Shown: in pieces, positions 7,361-14,832 of the stretch
Numbering within the stretch: the stretch's first letter is position 1
How the letters are laid out: the number at the start of each line of letters is the position of its first letter
Source of the DNA: an uncultured Collinsella sp.
Lineage (GTDB): Bacteria; Actinomycetota; Coriobacteriia; Coriobacteriales; Coriobacteriaceae
Direction: 5' to 3'
NCBI GenBank assembly: GCA_902493125.1
Contig: CABUOF010000049.1
Location: forward strand, 1 to 16,024
DNA length: 16,024 bases
Program-made: the position numbers and the translations under genes
The notes under the pieces: generated by a model
Database searches by the model: none
Seen by the model: only the letters and a program-made list of their open reading frames with translations
What the model was told of the DNA's origin: nothing

Positions 7361-8134
7361 CTACATCGCCATTCCGCCGTCGACGCGCACAACCTCGCCC
7401 GTAATGTAGGCAGCCGCATCACTCGCCAAAAAGCGCACCACGCCGGCCACTTCCTCGGGACGCGCCATGCGCCTCAGGGGAATCTGCTCCTCGCACGCCG
7501 CGCGGACCTTCTCCGAGAGCTTTGCCGTCATATCGGTCTCGACAAACCCGGGTGCGACCGCGTTCACTCGTACGCCGCGGAGCGCAAGCTCGCGCGCCAC
7601 CGCCTTGGTCAGGCCGATGACGCCCGCCTTGGAGGCGGCGTAGTTGGCCTGCCCGGCATTGCCCATCAGGCCCACAACCGAGCTCATGTTGATGACGCAG
7701 CCGCCGCGCTGGCGCATAAAGGTCTTGGTGAGCGCGCGCGTCGTATTGAACGTGCCCTTGAGATTGACATCGAGCACGAGGTCGAAGGCATCGTCACCCA
7801 TACGCATGAGCAGGCCGTCGCGTGTGATGCCGGCGTTGTTGACGAGCGCCCAAATGGAGCCGAAGTCGTTGAGGACCGTCTCCACGCATGTGTTGACGGC
7901 GGCGGGGTCGGCCACGTCACATTGATATGCGCGTGCCGTGGCGCCTGACGCCTCGCAGGCTTCGCACGTCTCGCGCGCCGCATCGACGCTGCCGGCATAG
8001 ACGACGGCGATATCGTAGCCATCCTCCGCCAAGCCCACGGCACAAGCGCGACCGATGCCGCGCGAGCCGCCCGTGACCAGCGCCACGCGGCGCGATCCGT
8101 CGCGCTCGAGCGCGCCGTTGTTCAAGTTGCCCAT
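7361..8134 (-). CDS. fabG: 3-oxoacyl-ACP reductase FabG
   Basis: It reduces 3-oxoacyl-ACP to (3R)-hydroxyacyl-ACP with NADPH. The 257 residues form a classical short-chain dehydrogenase: TGGSRGIG (21-28) binds the cofactor, NNAG lies at 99-102, and the catalytic set is N124, S152, Y165 and K169 (YAASK). The C-terminus ITGEVVRVDGGMAM is typical of FabG. An extra dozen residues precede VALVTGG compared with E. coli FabG. ATG 8134 has AAAGGA five bases upstream. Its place between fabD and fabF, matching the usual fab order, supports FabG over another SDR. Confidence 0.95.
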   Translation of the reverse strand: MGNLNNGALERDGSRRVALVTGGSRGIGRACAVGLAEDGYDIAVVYAGSVDAARETCEACEASGATARAYQCDVADPAAVNTCVETVLNDFGSIWALVNNAGITRDGLLMRMGDDAFDLVLDVNLKGTFNTTRALTKTFMRQRGGCVINMSSVVGLMGNAGQANYAASKAGVIGLTKAVARELALRGVRVNAVAPGFVETDMTAKLSEKVRAACEEQIPLRRMARPEEVAGVVRFLASDAAAYITGEVVRVDGGMAM

Positions 8135-8164
8135 GTCGTTCCTTTCGGGTTACAGCCCTGTGGG

Positions 8165-9091
8165 CTATGCGAGCTCGTCGGCAATAGCTGCGACCTGTTC
8201 GGCCGTTTCGCACGAATACACACGAACGTCGCTCAGCGTACGCTTGACCAGACCAGACAGCGTTTTGCCGGGGCCGACCTCAATAAACGTATCGATGCCC
8301 TGATCCTGCAGAGCATGCAGCGTGTCGACCCAGCGCACGGCATGGCTCACCTGGTTGGCCAAGACATCCGATGCCGCCTGCGTGTCGGCCGGATAGGGCG
8401 CCGCCGTCATATTTGCCATGACCGGAATCAGCAAAGGGGACGGGGCGTGCCCGGCTTGGATATACGTCGCCAGCCCCTCAGTCGCCTCGGCCATATAGGG
8501 GCTATGGAATGCACCCGACACCGCGACCTTCATGGCGCGACCGCCAGCCTCTTTTACCAGGACGTCGAGGGTCTGCAACGCATCGGGCGCTCCGGCCACA
8601 ACCGTCTGCTGCGGGCTGTTGTAGTTGACCGGCCAGCAGTCCTCGCCGGCCTGTTTTGCCAAACCCTCGACTTGCGCCGCATCGAGTTTGATGACGGCGC
8701 GCATGCCACCGGGATGACGCTCGGCCGCCGTGGCCATCAATGCCGCGCGCTCACACACGAGCTCAAAGCCCGCTCTCGTATCGAATGCCCCCGCAAAGGT
8801 GAGTGCAGCGACCTCGCCCAGCGAGAATCCCGCACAGGAGGCAGGCACCACGCCGCGCTCGCGCAGGGCGACGGCGACAGCCAAGTCGTGCACGAACACG
8901 CAAGGCTGTGTGTTCTCGGTCTGCGAGAGCTCCTCCTTGGAGGCGCTCCGGCACTGCTCGCTGGTCCCCGGGCGCACCTCGTCGGCAATGGCGAACACCT
9001 CGGCAGCTGCCGGCGATGCCTCGATGAGGTCGACGCCCATCGCGGGATGCTGGGCACCCTGACCGGCAAACAGAAACGCTACGCTACCCAT
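8165..9091 (-). CDS. fabD: Malonyl-CoA:ACP transacylase FabD
   Basis: It moves malonyl groups from malonyl-CoA to ACP. The 308 residues equal the usual family length. It opens with FLFAGQGAQ (oxyanion-hole glutamine), and has the nucleophile S90 in GFSLGE, R115, and H196 in GAFHSPYM, followed by the C-terminal EVGPGKTLSGLVKR. ATG 9091 is the only ATG close to the family start, with GAAGGG about 10 bases upstream, and it overlaps the end of fabK by 13 bases. The frame open upstream to 9193 is shadow of fabK. Confidence 0.96.
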   Translation of the reverse strand: MGSVAFLFAGQGAQHPAMGVDLIEASPAAAEVFAIADEVRPGTSEQCRSASKEELSQTENTQPCVFVHDLAVAVALRERGVVPASCAGFSLGEVAALTFAGAFDTRAGFELVCERAALMATAAERHPGGMRAVIKLDAAQVEGLAKQAGEDCWPVNYNSPQQTVVAGAPDALQTLDVLVKEAGGRAMKVAVSGAFHSPYMAEATEGLATYIQAGHAPSPLLIPVMANMTAAPYPADTQAASDVLANQVSHAVRWVDTLHALQDQGIDTFIEVGPGKTLSGLVKRTLSDVRVYSCETAEQVAAIADELA

Positions 9092-10023
9092 GCGGATGCA
9101 CCCTTCAGGACATGCTCGGCGCCATCGACCAGATCGTCGACGATTTCGCGTGCGCTCTGGCGTTCGTTGACCATGCCGGCAATCTGTCCGCACAAATACG
9201 AACCCTCTTCGTAATTACCGTCCTTTGCGGCTTTACGAAGCGCGCCCGTGCCCATGGCCCCAAGCTCCTCGGGGCTTGCGCCCGCCGCCTCGTTCTTGGC
9301 ATACGCGTTGGTGAAGGGGCTCTTGAGAGCGCGAACCGGATGTCCCGTCGAGCGACCGGTCGCACGCGTCGACGTGTCGCCTGCCTTGAGCACCAACTCT
9401 TTGTACTGTTCGGATACGGTGCACTCGTTTGCGACCAGAAAGCGTGTTCCCACCTGGACTCCGGCAGCGCCGAGCATAAAGGCGGCCGCCACACCGCGGC
9501 CATCGGCGATGCCGCCAGCCGCAACCACGGGGATATCGACCGCATCGACAACCTGCGGGACAAGTGCCATCGTCGAGGTCTCGCCAATATGGCCGCCCGA
9601 TTCGGTGCCCTCGGCAACCACGGCAGTGGCTCCGCGACGCGCCGCGAGACGCGCCAGCGCCACCGAAGCCACGACGGGAATGACCTTGATGCCTGCATCG
9701 TTCCAGGCCTTCATGTACTTGGTGGGATTGCCGGCGCCGGTCACCACGACGGGCACCTGCTCATCAATCACCACTTGTGCGACCTCGTCGACAAACGGGC
9801 TCATGAGCATAACGTTGACGCCAAAGGGCTTATCCGTCTTGGCGCGCAGCTCGTGAATCTGATCGCGCAGCCAGTTTGCGTCGGCATTCATGGCCGCGAT
9901 AATGCCTAAGCCGCCCGCCTCGGACACGGCAGATGCCAGCGAGGCATCGGCAATCCAGGCCATGCCACCCTGGAACACGGGTTTTTCGATGCCGAGCAGA
10001 TCGCAGAGAGGAGACTTGAGCAT
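9079..10023 (-). CDS. fabK: Enoyl-ACP reductase II (FabK), FMN-dependent
   Basis: It reduces trans-2-enoyl-ACP to acyl-ACP with NAD(P)H and FMN, the last step of each cycle. The 314 residues form a TIM-barrel of the nitronate monooxygenase superfamily: VFQGGMAWIAD near the start, TGAGNP (95-100), GTESGGHIG (139-147) with catalytic-type H145, AAGGIADGRGVAAAF, and GTRF. Length and context separate it from nitronate monooxygenase. No fabI or fabL is present here. FabK enzymes are known to be insensitive to triclosan. ATG 10023 has GGAGAAG five bases upstream; GTG 10026, overlapping the ACP stop, is possible. Confidence 0.93.
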   Translation of the reverse strand: MLKSPLCDLLGIEKPVFQGGMAWIADASLASAVSEAGGLGIIAAMNADANWLRDQIHELRAKTDKPFGVNVMLMSPFVDEVAQVVIDEQVPVVVTGAGNPTKYMKAWNDAGIKVIPVVASVALARLAARRGATAVVAEGTESGGHIGETSTMALVPQVVDAVDIPVVAAGGIADGRGVAAAFMLGAAGVQVGTRFLVANECTVSEQYKELVLKAGDTSTRATGRSTGHPVRALKSPFTNAYAKNEAAGASPEELGAMGTGALRKAAKDGNYEEGSYLCGQIAGMVNERQSAREIVDDLVDGAEHVLKGASAWVA

Positions 10024-10025
10024 CA

Positions 10026-10262
10026 CTACTTCTCCAATGCCGCCTCGACCGTATCGACGAACTCGCCGACCGTCTTGGGGTTCTCCTCGGTATCGAGCTC
10101 AATGCCAAACTCGTCCTCGACGGCGACGAGGATCTCGACGGTGCCCAGACTGTCGAGGCCAATCTCCTCGAGCGTGGACTCGGGCTTCATCTCGACGTCG
10201 TCAAGGCCAGCGGTCTCGCGGATAACGTCGCAAACGCGCTCGAAGGTCTTCTGATCTGCCAT
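10026..10262 (-). CDS. acpP: Acyl carrier protein
   Basis: It carries the growing acyl chain on a 4'-phosphopantetheine arm. The 78-residue acidic protein has the attachment serine S38 in EEIGLDSLGTVE, slightly different from the common GADSLDTVE. ATG 10262 has AAAGGAGA six bases upstream; the in-frame ATG at 10301 lacks such support and would add an unfamiliar basic leader. It sits between fabH and fabK, and the TAG stop is two bases before the fabK ATG. Confidence 0.96.
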   Translation of the reverse strand: MADQKTFERVCDVIRETAGLDDVEMKPESTLEEIGLDSLGTVEILVAVEDEFGIELDTEENPKTVGEFVDTVEAALEK

Positions 10263-10314
10263 GGTAGTTCTCCTTTGTTTGTGCCCTAGGGGCGTTTTCA
10301 TTTCCTATGTGCGA

Positions 10315-11274
10315 CTACTTCCAGCGAAGTAGATAGCCACCTACATCCAAGCCGGCGCCAAATCCGACCAGGGCGATGGTGTCGCCCGCGTGCAGCGCGC
10401 CGGTATTTGCCAGTCGATCGAGAGCAAGCGGAATACAGGCGCTCGAGATGTTGCCAGTTTCACGCAACGTTCGGACCACACGGTCGTCCGGCACACCCAG
10501 GCGCTTGACTGCCTGGCTCAAGATTCGTTCGTTAGCCTGATGGAATACAAAGTGGTCGATGTCCTCGACCGCGATGCTCGCGTCGCAGGCGAGCTTGTTG
10601 ACCGTGTCGCAGATGGCATTGACGCCAAACTTGAAGACGCGACGGCCGTTCATGGAAAGCACGCTTTCGCAGTCCTGCGCCGTCTTATACGGCGAGGAGC
10701 CCGCCAATCCGGGGACGCGCAGTGTTTCGACGTCAGGCGACGTCGAAAGCTCAACAGCAAGGGGATTCTCTCCCCCAGCCTCTATGACCGCAGCACCCGC
10801 GCCATCGCCAAAGAGCACGCACGTGGCACGGTCGGTCCAATCGAGCGCGCGCGTCATCTGCTCGGCGGCAACGACCAGCACGTGCTTGGCGCGACCGCGG
10901 GCGATATAGCCCTCGGCGACATCGAGCGCAAATACGAAGCCGGCACAAGCCGCCGAAACGTCGAAGGCAGGACATGTGGCACCCAGGCGCTCAGCAACGG
11001 CACACGCCTCAGCGGGAACAAGGTGGTCACCCGTCGTCGTCGAACAGACGATAAGATCCAGCTGGCTCGCATCGATTCCGGACGTCTGGAGCGCTTGCTC
11101 GCTCGCTGCCACGGCAAGGTCGTCGAGTGACTCAGTGGTGCAGACGTGGCGGCTCTTGATACCGGTGCGGGTAAAAATCCACTCATCCGAGGTATCGAGG
11201 AACTCGGACAGCTCGTCATTGGAAACACTGCGCGCAGGAAGCGCCGAGCCTGTTCCAAGAATCGTGAAACCCAT
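10315..11274 (-). CDS. fabH: Beta-ketoacyl-ACP synthase III (FabH)
   Basis: It starts fatty acid synthesis by condensing an acyl-CoA with malonyl-ACP. The 319 residues match the family. The catalytic triad is C110 (VSAACAGFVFAL), H245 (FVFHQANERI) and N275 (ETGNISSACIP). DTSDEWIFTRTGI at 27-39 is the usual CoA-binding block. Whether it prefers acetyl or branched primers cannot be told. ATG 11274 has a full AAAGGAGG six bases upstream; the frame open to 11403 crosses the control region and is rejected. It is the first gene of the fab operon and diverges from birA. Two operator-like repeats lie just upstream. Confidence 0.97.
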   Translation of the reverse strand: MGFTILGTGSALPARSVSNDELSEFLDTSDEWIFTRTGIKSRHVCTTESLDDLAVAASEQALQTSGIDASQLDLIVCSTTTGDHLVPAEACAVAERLGATCPAFDVSAACAGFVFALDVAEGYIARGRAKHVLVVAAEQMTRALDWTDRATCVLFGDGAGAAVIEAGGENPLAVELSTSPDVETLRVPGLAGSSPYKTAQDCESVLSMNGRRVFKFGVNAICDTVNKLACDASIAVEDIDHFVFHQANERILSQAVKRLGVPDDRVVRTLRETGNISSACIPLALDRLANTGALHAGDTIALVGFGAGLDVGGYLLRWK

Positions 11275-11290
11275 CACTAACCTCCTTTGA

Positions 11291-11309
11291 GTTGTTGACG
11301 TGTTTACAT
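11291..11309. promoter_or_regulatory. Operator-like repeat, copy 1 (fabH-proximal)
   Basis: GTTGTTGACGTGTTTACAT differs by one base from the copy at 11339-11357. The core TGTTGAC-GT-GTTTACA is an imperfect palindrome, as expected for a dimeric repressor site. It lies next to the fabH ribosome binding site and just downstream of the TATCCT at 11320-11325. Confidence 0.55.
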
Positions 11310-11319
11310 CGACCAAGAG

Positions 11320-11325
11320 AGGATA
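11320..11325 (-). promoter_or_regulatory. Candidate -10 element of the fab operon
   Basis: The minus strand reads TATCCT, the same -10 hexamer as in the str promoter. At 17 bases upstream no TTGACA-like -35 is seen on this strand; that place is covered by repeat copy 2. A start at about 11313 would put copy 1 just inside the transcript. This is weak without mapping of the transcript start. Confidence 0.35.
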
Positions 11326-11338
11326 ACGCATTTCAGTC

Positions 11339-11357
11339 GTTGTTGACGTGTTAACAT
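11339..11357. promoter_or_regulatory. Operator-like repeat, copy 2 (birA-proximal)
   Basis: GTTGTTGACGTGTTAACAT is the second copy, 48 bases from the first. Its core TGTTGAC-GT-GTTAACA has 6 of 7 arm positions paired. It falls where the fabH -35 would lie and about 95 bases before birA, so one protein could act on both directions. Confidence 0.55.
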
Positions 11358-11450
11358 TAAATTGTCCAAATGCGACAAAGGCTTCACATTGTGTCTGCCT
11401 CACGACACCATTGCGTTATTCACTTATTCATTAAGGAGGTAGCAGCCGCT

Positions 11451-12227
11451 ATGGATGCCCAATTAACGATAGTAGACGTAACCGGATCGACCAACGATGA
11501 CCTGCTCGAAGCAGGAAAACAGGGTGCGCCGCACGGCACGGGACTTGCCGCCCGCGCGCAAACGGCAGGACGCGGCCGACGCGGCCACAAGTGGGATTCA
11601 ACCGCCGGCAACCTGTTGCTCTCGATTGTCCTACGTCCACGTGTTGATCCCGCCAAGTACTCTGGTCTTGCCGCCGTCAGCGGCCTAGCGGTGCTCGAGA
11701 CGCTCGAAAAGCAGGGTCTTGCAAACGAGATTGGCCTCAAATGGCCCAACGACCTCGTCGCGCGAGGGCGCAAACTCGGCGGTATCTTGGTCGAGGCGGC
11801 TCGTGACAACGAGGGCAAGCCCTTTGCCGTCTGCGGCATTGGCGTCAACGTAAACTACACGCCCCAAGAGGTGCCCGATGGCGGCCTAGCGGCAATTGGC
11901 CTCTCGGACCTCAACGAGAATGTTCCCGCCGTCGATGTGCTGCTCAAGGAGGTCAATCTCGCGGTCGTGAATGCTGTAGATGCGTGGGCAGAGCGCCTCA
12001 ACGCCATGAAAGAAGACGCCGGACCGATCGCGCCCGTCCACGACGAATATATCGCTCATCTCAATTGGATTGGGGAGCACGTTATCGCCCGCTCCCCTGC
12101 TGGGGACGAGCTGGCGCGAGGCATCTTTCAAACGGTCGATGACTTTGGTCGCGCGTGCATCGAGACGGAAGACGACGTGCGATCCTTCCATTTTGAAGAG
12201 GCATCGCTCCGCCCCATGGGTAAATAG
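11451..12227 (+). CDS. birA: Biotin--[acetyl-CoA-carboxylase] ligase, monofunctional
   Basis: It activates biotin as biotinyl-AMP and attaches it to the lysine of AccB. The 258 residues hold the catalytic domain with GRGRRGHKW (40-48), KWPNDLV (97-103) and KLGGILVE (108-115), then the small SH3-like C-terminal domain (about 210-258). The N-terminal winged helix of bifunctional BirA (E. coli about 320 residues) is absent, so it should not act as the biotin repressor. ATG 11451 was chosen because AAGGAGGT lies 10 bases upstream and GSTNDDLLE follows at the usual distance; the frame open to 11370 has no such support. It is divergent from the operon encoding its substrate and convergent with rpsJ. 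I see no convincing promoter of its own between 11310 and 11430. Confidence 0.93.
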   Translation: MDAQLTIVDVTGSTNDDLLEAGKQGAPHGTGLAARAQTAGRGRRGHKWDSTAGNLLLSIVLRPRVDPAKYSGLAAVSGLAVLETLEKQGLANEIGLKWPNDLVARGRKLGGILVEAARDNEGKPFAVCGIGVNVNYTPQEVPDGGLAAIGLSDLNENVPAVDVLLKEVNLAVVNAVDAWAERLNAMKEDAGPIAPVHDEYIAHLNWIGEHVIARSPAGDELARGIFQTVDDFGRACIETEDDVRSFHFEEASLRPMGK

Positions 12228-12280
12228 GGCGCCACAGCCACCCTGCTCGACAACCTTACCCGGCGATCCAAACCCATCAT

Positions 12281-12325
12281 GTAAAACAAAAGAGCCCCGC
12301 TACCGTAATGGCAGCGGGGCCCTTT
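12281..12325. terminator. Convergent terminator between birA and rpsJ
   Basis: GCCCCGCT (12294-12301) pairs with AGCGGGGC (12313-12320), and the stem extends inward with one mismatch. On the minus strand it is followed by a T-rich tract (12293-12281), a good terminator for the str-rpsJ transcript. On the plus strand the tail CCCTTTAAG is weaker but could serve birA. Confidence 0.85.
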
Positions 12326-12344
12326 AAGCTATGAGCGATATCGC

Positions 12345-12653
12345 TTAGAGCTTGATGTCGATGTCGACGCCAGCGGGAAGGTCGAGACGCATGAGCGAAT
12401 CAACGGTGCCCGAGGTGGGGTCGAGGATGTCGATGAGGCGCTTGTGGGTGCGCATCTCGAACTGCTCACGGGAGTCCTTGTTCACGTGCGGCGAGCGGAT
12501 AACCGTGTACAGGTTGCGCTCGGTGGGCAGGGGGACAGGACCGGAAACGCGAGCGCCGGTCTTCTGAGCGGTCTCGACGATGAGCTTCGCGGACTGATCG
12601 ACGACCTCGTGATCATAGCCCTTGAGGCGAATGCGGATCTTCTGGGTAGCCAA
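12345..12653 (-). CDS. rpsJ: 30S ribosomal protein S10
   Basis: It is part of the 30S head and, in other bacteria, the NusE partner of NusB in antitermination. The 102 residues match the family throughout: KIRIRLKGYDHEVVD at the start, GPVPLPTERNLYTVIRSPHVNKDSREQFEMRTHKR in the middle loop and a hydrophobic C-terminal strand. The start codon is TTG at 12653, with GGAGG six bases upstream. It follows fusA after 60 bases and is the last gene before a terminator; elsewhere rpsJ usually heads the S10 operon with rplC next. Confidence 0.97.
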   Translation of the reverse strand: MATQKIRIRLKGYDHEVVDQSAKLIVETAQKTGARVSGPVPLPTERNLYTVIRSPHVNKDSREQFEMRTHKRLIDILDPTSGTVDSLMRLDLPAGVDIDIKL

Positions 12654-12671
12654 CTTAAACCTCCAAAGAGT

Positions 12672-12688
12672 GCGAGAGATGTTCTCGC
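12672..12688. promoter_or_regulatory. Small hairpin in the fusA-rpsJ spacer
   Basis: GCGAGA (12672-12677) and TCTCGC (12683-12688) form a perfect 6-bp stem around a 5-base loop, ending 8 bases upstream of the rpsJ ribosome binding site. No T-run follows, so termination is unlikely. Processing or control of rpsJ translation is possible but unproven. Confidence 0.35.
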
Positions 12689-12713
12689 GGATTACGTAAC
12701 AGGGAGCTCGAAC

Positions 12714-14813
12714 TTAGGCGTTCTTGCTCATGACCTCGTCCACGATGGACTTGGGCGCGGGCTCATAAGAGTCGAACTGCATCGTGTAGGATGCACGGCC
12801 CTGGGTCTGGGAGCGAAGGTCGGTAGCGTAACCGAACATCTCGCCCAGCGGCACCTTGGCACGGATGAGCTTGCTGTTCTTGCGATCCTCCATGCCCTCG
12901 ATCTTGCCGCGGCGACCGGAGAGGTTGCCCATAACGTCGCCCATGTACTGCTCGGGGGTCTCGACCTCGACAGCCATGATCGGCTCGAGCAGCTGCGGAT
13001 CGGACTTCTTGAGGGCGTCCTTGATAGCCATGGAACCGGCGATCTTGAAGGCGGCCTCGGAGGAGTCGACCTCGTGGTAAGAACCGTCGAACAGGGTGAC
13101 CTTGACGTCGAGGACCGGGAAGCCGGCGATAACACCGGTGTTCAGGGCCTCCTGGATGCCCTTGTCGATGGACGGGATGTACTCCTTGGGCACGACGCCG
13201 CCGACGATAGCGTTGACGAACTCGTAGCCGAAGCCCTCCTCCATCTTCTCGAGCTTGATGACGGCGTGGCCGTACTGACCGCGACCACCGGACTGACGGA
13301 CGAACTTGCCCTCAGCCTTCTCGACGTCGTGACCAGCGGTCTCGCGGTAGGCAACCTGGGGCTTACCAACGTTAGCGTCAACCTTGAACTCACGGAGCAG
13401 ACGGTCGACGATGATCTCGAGGTGCAGCTCGCCCATGCCGGCGATGATGGTCTGGCCGGTCTCGTGGTTGGTGGACACCTGGAAGGTCGGGTCCTCCTCG
13501 GCGAGCTTGGTCAGAGCCAGGGACATCTTGTCCTGCTCGGCCTTGGTCTTGGGCTCGATGGCAACGTCGATAACGGGCTTGGCGAACTCGATCTTCTCGA
13601 GGACGATCTCCTTGCCCTCGGCGCACAGGGTGTCACCGGTGGTGGAGTTCTTGAAGCCGACGCAAGCGACGATGTCGCCGGCAGCGGCGTCGTCACGGTC
13701 GATACGCTCGGCGGCGTTCATCTCGAGGATGCGGCCGAGGCGCTCGCGCTGACCGTTGGAAGCGTTGACAACGTAGGAGCCGGACTCGGCGCGGCCGGAG
13801 TAAACGCGGACGTAGGTGAGCTTACCGACGAACGGGTCGGTCATGATCTTGAAGACCAGGCCGGAGAAGGGCTCGTCGAAGGAAGGATGACGCTCGATCT
13901 CCTCGCCGGTGTCCGGATCGGTACCGGTGACGGCCTCGACGTCGAGCGGGCTGGGCAGGTAGTCGACGACAGCGTCGAGCAGCTCCTGGACGCCCTTGTT
14001 CTTGTAGGCGGAGCCCACAAAAACGAGGTTGAGCTCGTTGGCCAGAACGCCCTTGCGCAGAGCAGCCTTGAGCTCCTCGACGGTGAAGTCCTCCTCCATG
14101 AGGATCTTCTCCATGAGCTCGTCGTCAAAGCTGGCAGCAGCGTCGAGGAGCTCCTCGCGCTTGGTGGCAGCGATGTCGGCGAACTCAGCCGGGATCTCGT
14201 CCATCGGCTCGGGGTAGGTCATGCCCTTGTCGTCGGCCTTGAAGTCCCATGCGGTCATGGTGACGAGGTCGATGACGCCCCAGAAGTTGTCCTCGGCGCC
14301 CATCGGGACCTGAGCGGCCACGGCGTTAGCGTCGAGACGATCCTTCATGGTCTCGATAGCGTTGAAGAAGTCAGCGCCCACGCGGTCATACTTGTTGATG
14401 AAGGCGATACGGGGGACGTTGAAGGTAGAAGCCTGACGCCAAACGGTCTCAGACTGGGGCTGAACGCCGGCAACGGCGTCGAAGACGGCGACAGCGCCAT
14501 CGAGGACGCGCAGGCAGCGCTCGACCTCGGCGGTGAAGTCAACGTGGCCCGGGGTGTCGATGATCTGGATGCGGTAGTCCTTACCGTCCTTGTTCCAGAA
14601 GCACGTGGTAGCAGCGGAGGTAATGGTTACGCCGCGCTCCTGCTCCTGAACCATCCAGTCCATGGTGGCAGCACCCTCATGGACCTCACCGATCTTGTGG
14701 GTCTTACCGGTGTAGTAAAGAATACGCTCGGTCGTGGTGGTCTTACCGGCATCGATGTGGGCCATGATGCCGATGTTACGGGTATCGGAAAGCTTGTACT
14801 TAGGCTTAGCCAT
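12714..14813 (-). CDS. fusA: Elongation factor G
   Basis: This GTPase drives ribosomal translocation and, with RRF, ribosome recycling. The 699 residues match the usual length. The G-domain shows AHIDAGKTT (18-26), RGVTITSAAT, DTPGH (86-90), the guanine-specificity motif NKYD (140-143) and GSAYKNKG. Domains II-V follow, including GRGQYGHAVIK in domain IV. The tyrosine in NKYD replaces the usual methionine of NKMD but keeps the N, K and D. ATG 14813 has AAGGA six bases upstream. It is the third gene of the str operon, 19 bases after rpsG; tuf, which often follows fusA, is absent and rpsJ comes next. Confidence 0.98.
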   Translation of the reverse strand: MAKPKYKLSDTRNIGIMAHIDAGKTTTTERILYYTGKTHKIGEVHEGAATMDWMVQEQERGVTITSAATTCFWNKDGKDYRIQIIDTPGHVDFTAEVERCLRVLDGAVAVFDAVAGVQPQSETVWRQASTFNVPRIAFINKYDRVGADFFNAIETMKDRLDANAVAAQVPMGAEDNFWGVIDLVTMTAWDFKADDKGMTYPEPMDEIPAEFADIAATKREELLDAAASFDDELMEKILMEEDFTVEELKAALRKGVLANELNLVFVGSAYKNKGVQELLDAVVDYLPSPLDVEAVTGTDPDTGEEIERHPSFDEPFSGLVFKIMTDPFVGKLTYVRVYSGRAESGSYVVNASNGQRERLGRILEMNAAERIDRDDAAAGDIVACVGFKNSTTGDTLCAEGKEIVLEKIEFAKPVIDVAIEPKTKAEQDKMSLALTKLAEEDPTFQVSTNHETGQTIIAGMGELHLEIIVDRLLREFKVDANVGKPQVAYRETAGHDVEKAEGKFVRQSGGRGQYGHAVIKLEKMEEGFGYEFVNAIVGGVVPKEYIPSIDKGIQEALNTGVIAGFPVLDVKVTLFDGSYHEVDSSEAAFKIAGSMAIKDALKKSDPQLLEPIMAVEVETPEQYMGDVMGNLSGRRGKIEGMEDRKNSKLIRAKVPLGEMFGYATDLRSQTQGRASYTMQFDSYEPAPKSIVDEVMSKNA

Positions 14814-14832
14814 GTTAGTTCCTTACCTTAAC

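Noticed and set aside
5072..7948. Plus-strand open frame of 958 codons opposite accC to fabG
   Set aside because: It spans several well-supported minus-strand genes and their junctions and is rich in Arg/His/Ala with no family features, as expected of a codon-bias shadow.
8154..8166. AGCCC/GGGCT hairpin between fabG and fabD
   Set aside because: Only a 5-bp stem with no T-run, overlapping the fabD stop; likely chance.
11343..11371. TTGACG inside repeat copy 2 as the birA -35
   Set aside because: At 16-18 bases downstream no acceptable -10 is found (CCAAAT), so I do not call a promoter.
11275..11403. N-terminal extension of fabH through the control region
   Set aside because: It would translate both repeats; ATG 11274 has a perfect AAAGGAGG and the family N-terminus.
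12444..14831. Plus-strand open frame of 795 codons opposite rpsJ and fusA
   Set aside because: Composed mainly of Leu/Val/Asp/Gly, the mirror of strong codon bias in fusA; no motif or domain seen.
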